This document shows, piece after piece, positions 5,277 through 6,585 of a stretch of 6,585 nucleotides of DNA. Numbering within the stretch: position 1 is the first letter of the stretch; each line of letters begins with the position of its first letter. Source of the DNA: Burkholderiaceae bacterium (GTDB lineage Bacteria; Pseudomonadota; Gammaproteobacteria; Burkholderiales; Burkholderiaceae_C); NCBI GenBank assembly GCA_023260355.1, contig JALQVJ010000090.1:1-6585 (forward strand), given 5' to 3'. A model generated the notes under the pieces. That model did no database searches and was not told the DNA's origin. It was given only the letters and a program-made list of their open reading frames with translations. The position numbers and the translations under genes were made by a program.

Positions 5277-6473
5277 ATGCTAATCCTCTGCCCCACCTCC
5301 ACCCAACACACAGACCCTGGCGCCTGGGACTGGGTGCGCAGTGACGATGGGCAGTCGGTGGCCGAACAAGGGCAAAGCCCCACCATGGCGTTGAAAGCAG
5401 CCGGTGAATGCGTGCTTTTGCTCCCGCCCAAAGCGGTGCGCTGGCACCACATCACGTTGCCGTCACACCCCGCCTCCAAGCGCGCCGCCGTTGTCCGCAG
5501 CGTGCTTGAAGATGCGTTGCTCCAAGACACGGACGACATCCACTTCGCACTGCTTGACAATCCAGTGGCAGGGCAAGGGCAATGGTGCGCGGTGGTCTCT
5601 CGCATGGCTTTGAAGGCATGGCTCGGCGCCTTGCAATCCGTGGGCATCGTGCCAGCGCGAATCGTCCCGATGCTGCGACCCGAGCCGGCCCTGTTGGCAT
5701 GGGTATGGCCTCACGGCGCTGCATGGCAAATCAGCATCTGCGACGCCCATGGTGTGAGCCATTGGGGCCCCGAGCAAAGCGTGTGGCCCCAAGACCTGCT
5801 CGAAGCCACCGACTTGAGCGAGTGGCGCGTCTGCTGTCCCAGTAACCGGGCGCAAAATATCGAGGCCCAATGGCCCACGATTCGCCCACAAGTGCGCAGC
5901 ACAGCCGCGTGGCTATTGGAGCGCAGTGAGAGCCCTTGGGACTTGGCACAGGGCGAATTCAAAGTCAACTCGGCGCAACGCTACACCCAGGCCATTGCTC
6001 GTGCCTTCACTCAATTTCGCTACGCGCCCGCATGGCGCATGAGCCGCTGGGGATTGCTGGTGGCCATGGTTGGTGCCTTTGTGCTGCCCCCAACTGCGGC
6101 TTGGCAAGCGCACCAAGAGTTGAAAGCTTTGCGCCTCCAAGCCCAGAACGTGGTGACCACAACCTTTCCTGAAATCACCTTGGTCATTGACCCCGTGCTG
6201 CAGATGCAGCGCAGCGTGAATCAACTCGCCCTCAAAAAGGGCTCTGCGACCTCACCCTCTATCGCCAGCGCGCTCGGGGCTCTAGGCCAAGTTGATGGTG
6301 CATTGGTCACGCGAATCAGTTCCGTTGATGGACAACGTTGGCAGTTGCAAATCCAAGGCCCCGGCAAGCCCGAAAGCATCCAGCGGGCGCTTCGCGCCGC
6401 AGGCTGGCAAGGCCTGCACAAAGGCGGCCAATCTTGGGATGTCCAAGCGATCTCTGGTGGAGCGCGATCTTGA
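5277..6473 (+). CDS. gspL: Type II secretion system inner-membrane protein GspL
   Basis: GspL is a bitopic inner-membrane protein that recruits the GspE ATPase on the cytoplasmic side and pairs with GspM in the periplasm. The 398 residues split as in the family. The cytoplasmic actin-like domain (1 to about 250) includes VRWHHITLPSHPASKRAAVVRSVLEDALL, residues 54-82. One membrane segment lies near 256-276 (GLLVAMVGAFVLPPTAAW). The periplasmic part has a helical stretch, the conserved TTFPEITLVIDPVLQMQR (295-312), and a ferredoxin-like fold to the end. An in-frame TAG at 5259-5261 limits how far the start can move left, so ATG 5277 is well fixed even though its ribosome site is weak (AAAGA). 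It overlaps gspM by four bases. Confidence 0.93.
   Translation: MLILCPTSTQHTDPGAWDWVRSDDGQSVAEQGQSPTMALKAAGECVLLLPPKAVRWHHITLPSHPASKRAAVVRSVLEDALLQDTDDIHFALLDNPVAGQGQWCAVVSRMALKAWLGALQSVGIVPARIVPMLRPEPALLAWVWPHGAAWQISICDAHGVSHWGPEQSVWPQDLLEATDLSEWRVCCPSNRAQNIEAQWPTIRPQVRSTAAWLLERSESPWDLAQGEFKVNSAQRYTQAIARAFTQFRYAPAWRMSRWGLLVAMVGAFVLPPTAAWQAHQELKALRLQAQNVVTTTFPEITLVIDPVLQMQRSVNQLALKKGSATSPSIASALGALGQVDGALVTRISSVDGQRWQLQIQGPGKPESIQRALRAAGWQGLHKGGQSWDVQAISGGARS
6456..6462 (+). promoter_or_regulatory. Ribosome binding site fixing the TTG start of gspM
   Basis: GGTGGAG lies seven bases before a TTG at 6470 that overlaps the gspL stop as TTGA. The spacing and the same four-base overlap style as GTGA (gspH/gspI) and ATGA (gspJ/gspK) make TTG the likely start codon. 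No ATG is available nearby in that frame. Confidence 0.6.
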
Positions 6474-6565
6474 ATCCAGTCCCGCGCATCCGCTTGCTTT
6501 GGTCGCAGCGCACTTCCCGCGAGCGAGCCGGATTGATATTGTTATTAATTTTTATAAATCAATGA
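6470..6565 (+). CDS. gspM: Type II secretion system protein GspM, 5' fragment
   Basis: GspM is a small inner-membrane protein that binds and stabilises GspL. Only its start is present. From TTG 6470 the frame reads a basic segment, PRIRLLWSQRTSRERAGL (residues 3-20 or so), like the cytoplasmic N-terminus of GspM just before its membrane helix, then LILLLIFINQ and a stop at 6563-6565. A complete GspM is roughly 150-200 residues. The last ten or so codons lie in extremely AT-rich DNA unlike the operon, so the hydrophobic tail and the stop may not belong to the true gene. Position directly after gspL and the four-base overlap support the identity. It is either broken by an insertion or cut by a false contig join. 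Confidence 0.62.
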   Translation: MNPVPRIRLLWSQRTSRERAGLILLLIFINQ

Positions 6566-6585
6566 CTTATATTATTTATTTAATC
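6535..6585. other. AT-rich right end, foreign-looking
   Basis: About the last 50 bases contain only around five G or C, against a GC-rich operon immediately to the left. A weak inverted repeat, ATTGAT with ATCAAT, frames the first part, but no recognisable insertion-sequence end or gene is present in so short a piece. It interrupts gspM. Either a library or assembly chimera or the edge of an AT-rich inserted element could explain it. Confidence 0.55.

Noticed and set aside
6535..6585. Insertion-sequence terminal repeat at the right end
   Set aside because: The only inverted repeat seen is six bases per arm in AT-rich DNA, expected by chance. No transposase sequence or target duplication can be seen.
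1..6585. A previously undescribed multi-gene system
   Set aside because: Every substantial coding region is accounted for by ilvA or type II secretion genes of known families, and no unexplained stretch is large enough to hold another gene.

Overview
The window looks like chromosomal DNA of a betaproteobacterium, most likely Burkholderiales and close to Comamonadaceae. This rests on GC-rich coding sequence, a short GspC without a PDZ domain, GspL and GspK sequences of the betaproteobacterial type, and GTG/TTG starts in a tightly packed operon. No marker gene fixes the genus.

Layout, left to right. Bases 1-60 are low-GC and run into an 11-base C tract that forms the left arm of a rho-independent terminator (66-95). 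A strong imperfect dyad (108-140) follows. Next is ilvA (193-1746, +), biosynthetic threonine ammonia-lyase, the first step from threonine to isoleucine. A 112-base convergent gap without a classic terminator separates it from gspC on the minus strand (1859-2371). gspC and the plus-strand gspG diverge from a very short shared control region, with a good sigma70-type promoter for gspG at 2358-2386. From 2418 to the right end runs the plus-strand operon gspG-H-I-J-K-L-M, with genes overlapping by 1 to 35 bases except for a 56-base gap between gspK and gspL. gspM is cut off: after about 22 codons the sequence turns extremely AT-rich (about 6535-6585) and the reading frame stops.

How the genes work together. 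The gsp genes encode part of a type II secretion system, which moves folded periplasmic proteins across the outer membrane. GspG is the major pseudopilin. GspH, I, J and K are the minor pseudopilins that form the tip and start assembly. GspL and GspM form the inner-membrane platform that links to the GspE ATPase. GspC links the inner-membrane platform to the GspD secretin. gspD, gspE, gspF, gspN and the prepilin peptidase are not in the window. ilvA is an unrelated metabolic neighbour.

I see no mobile element, CRISPR array, tRNA, rRNA or undescribed multi-gene system. The most interesting points are the compact divergent gspC/gspG control region, the dyad ahead of ilvA, and the foreign-looking low-GC sequence at both ends, which may be assembly or library artefact or the edge of an insertion.
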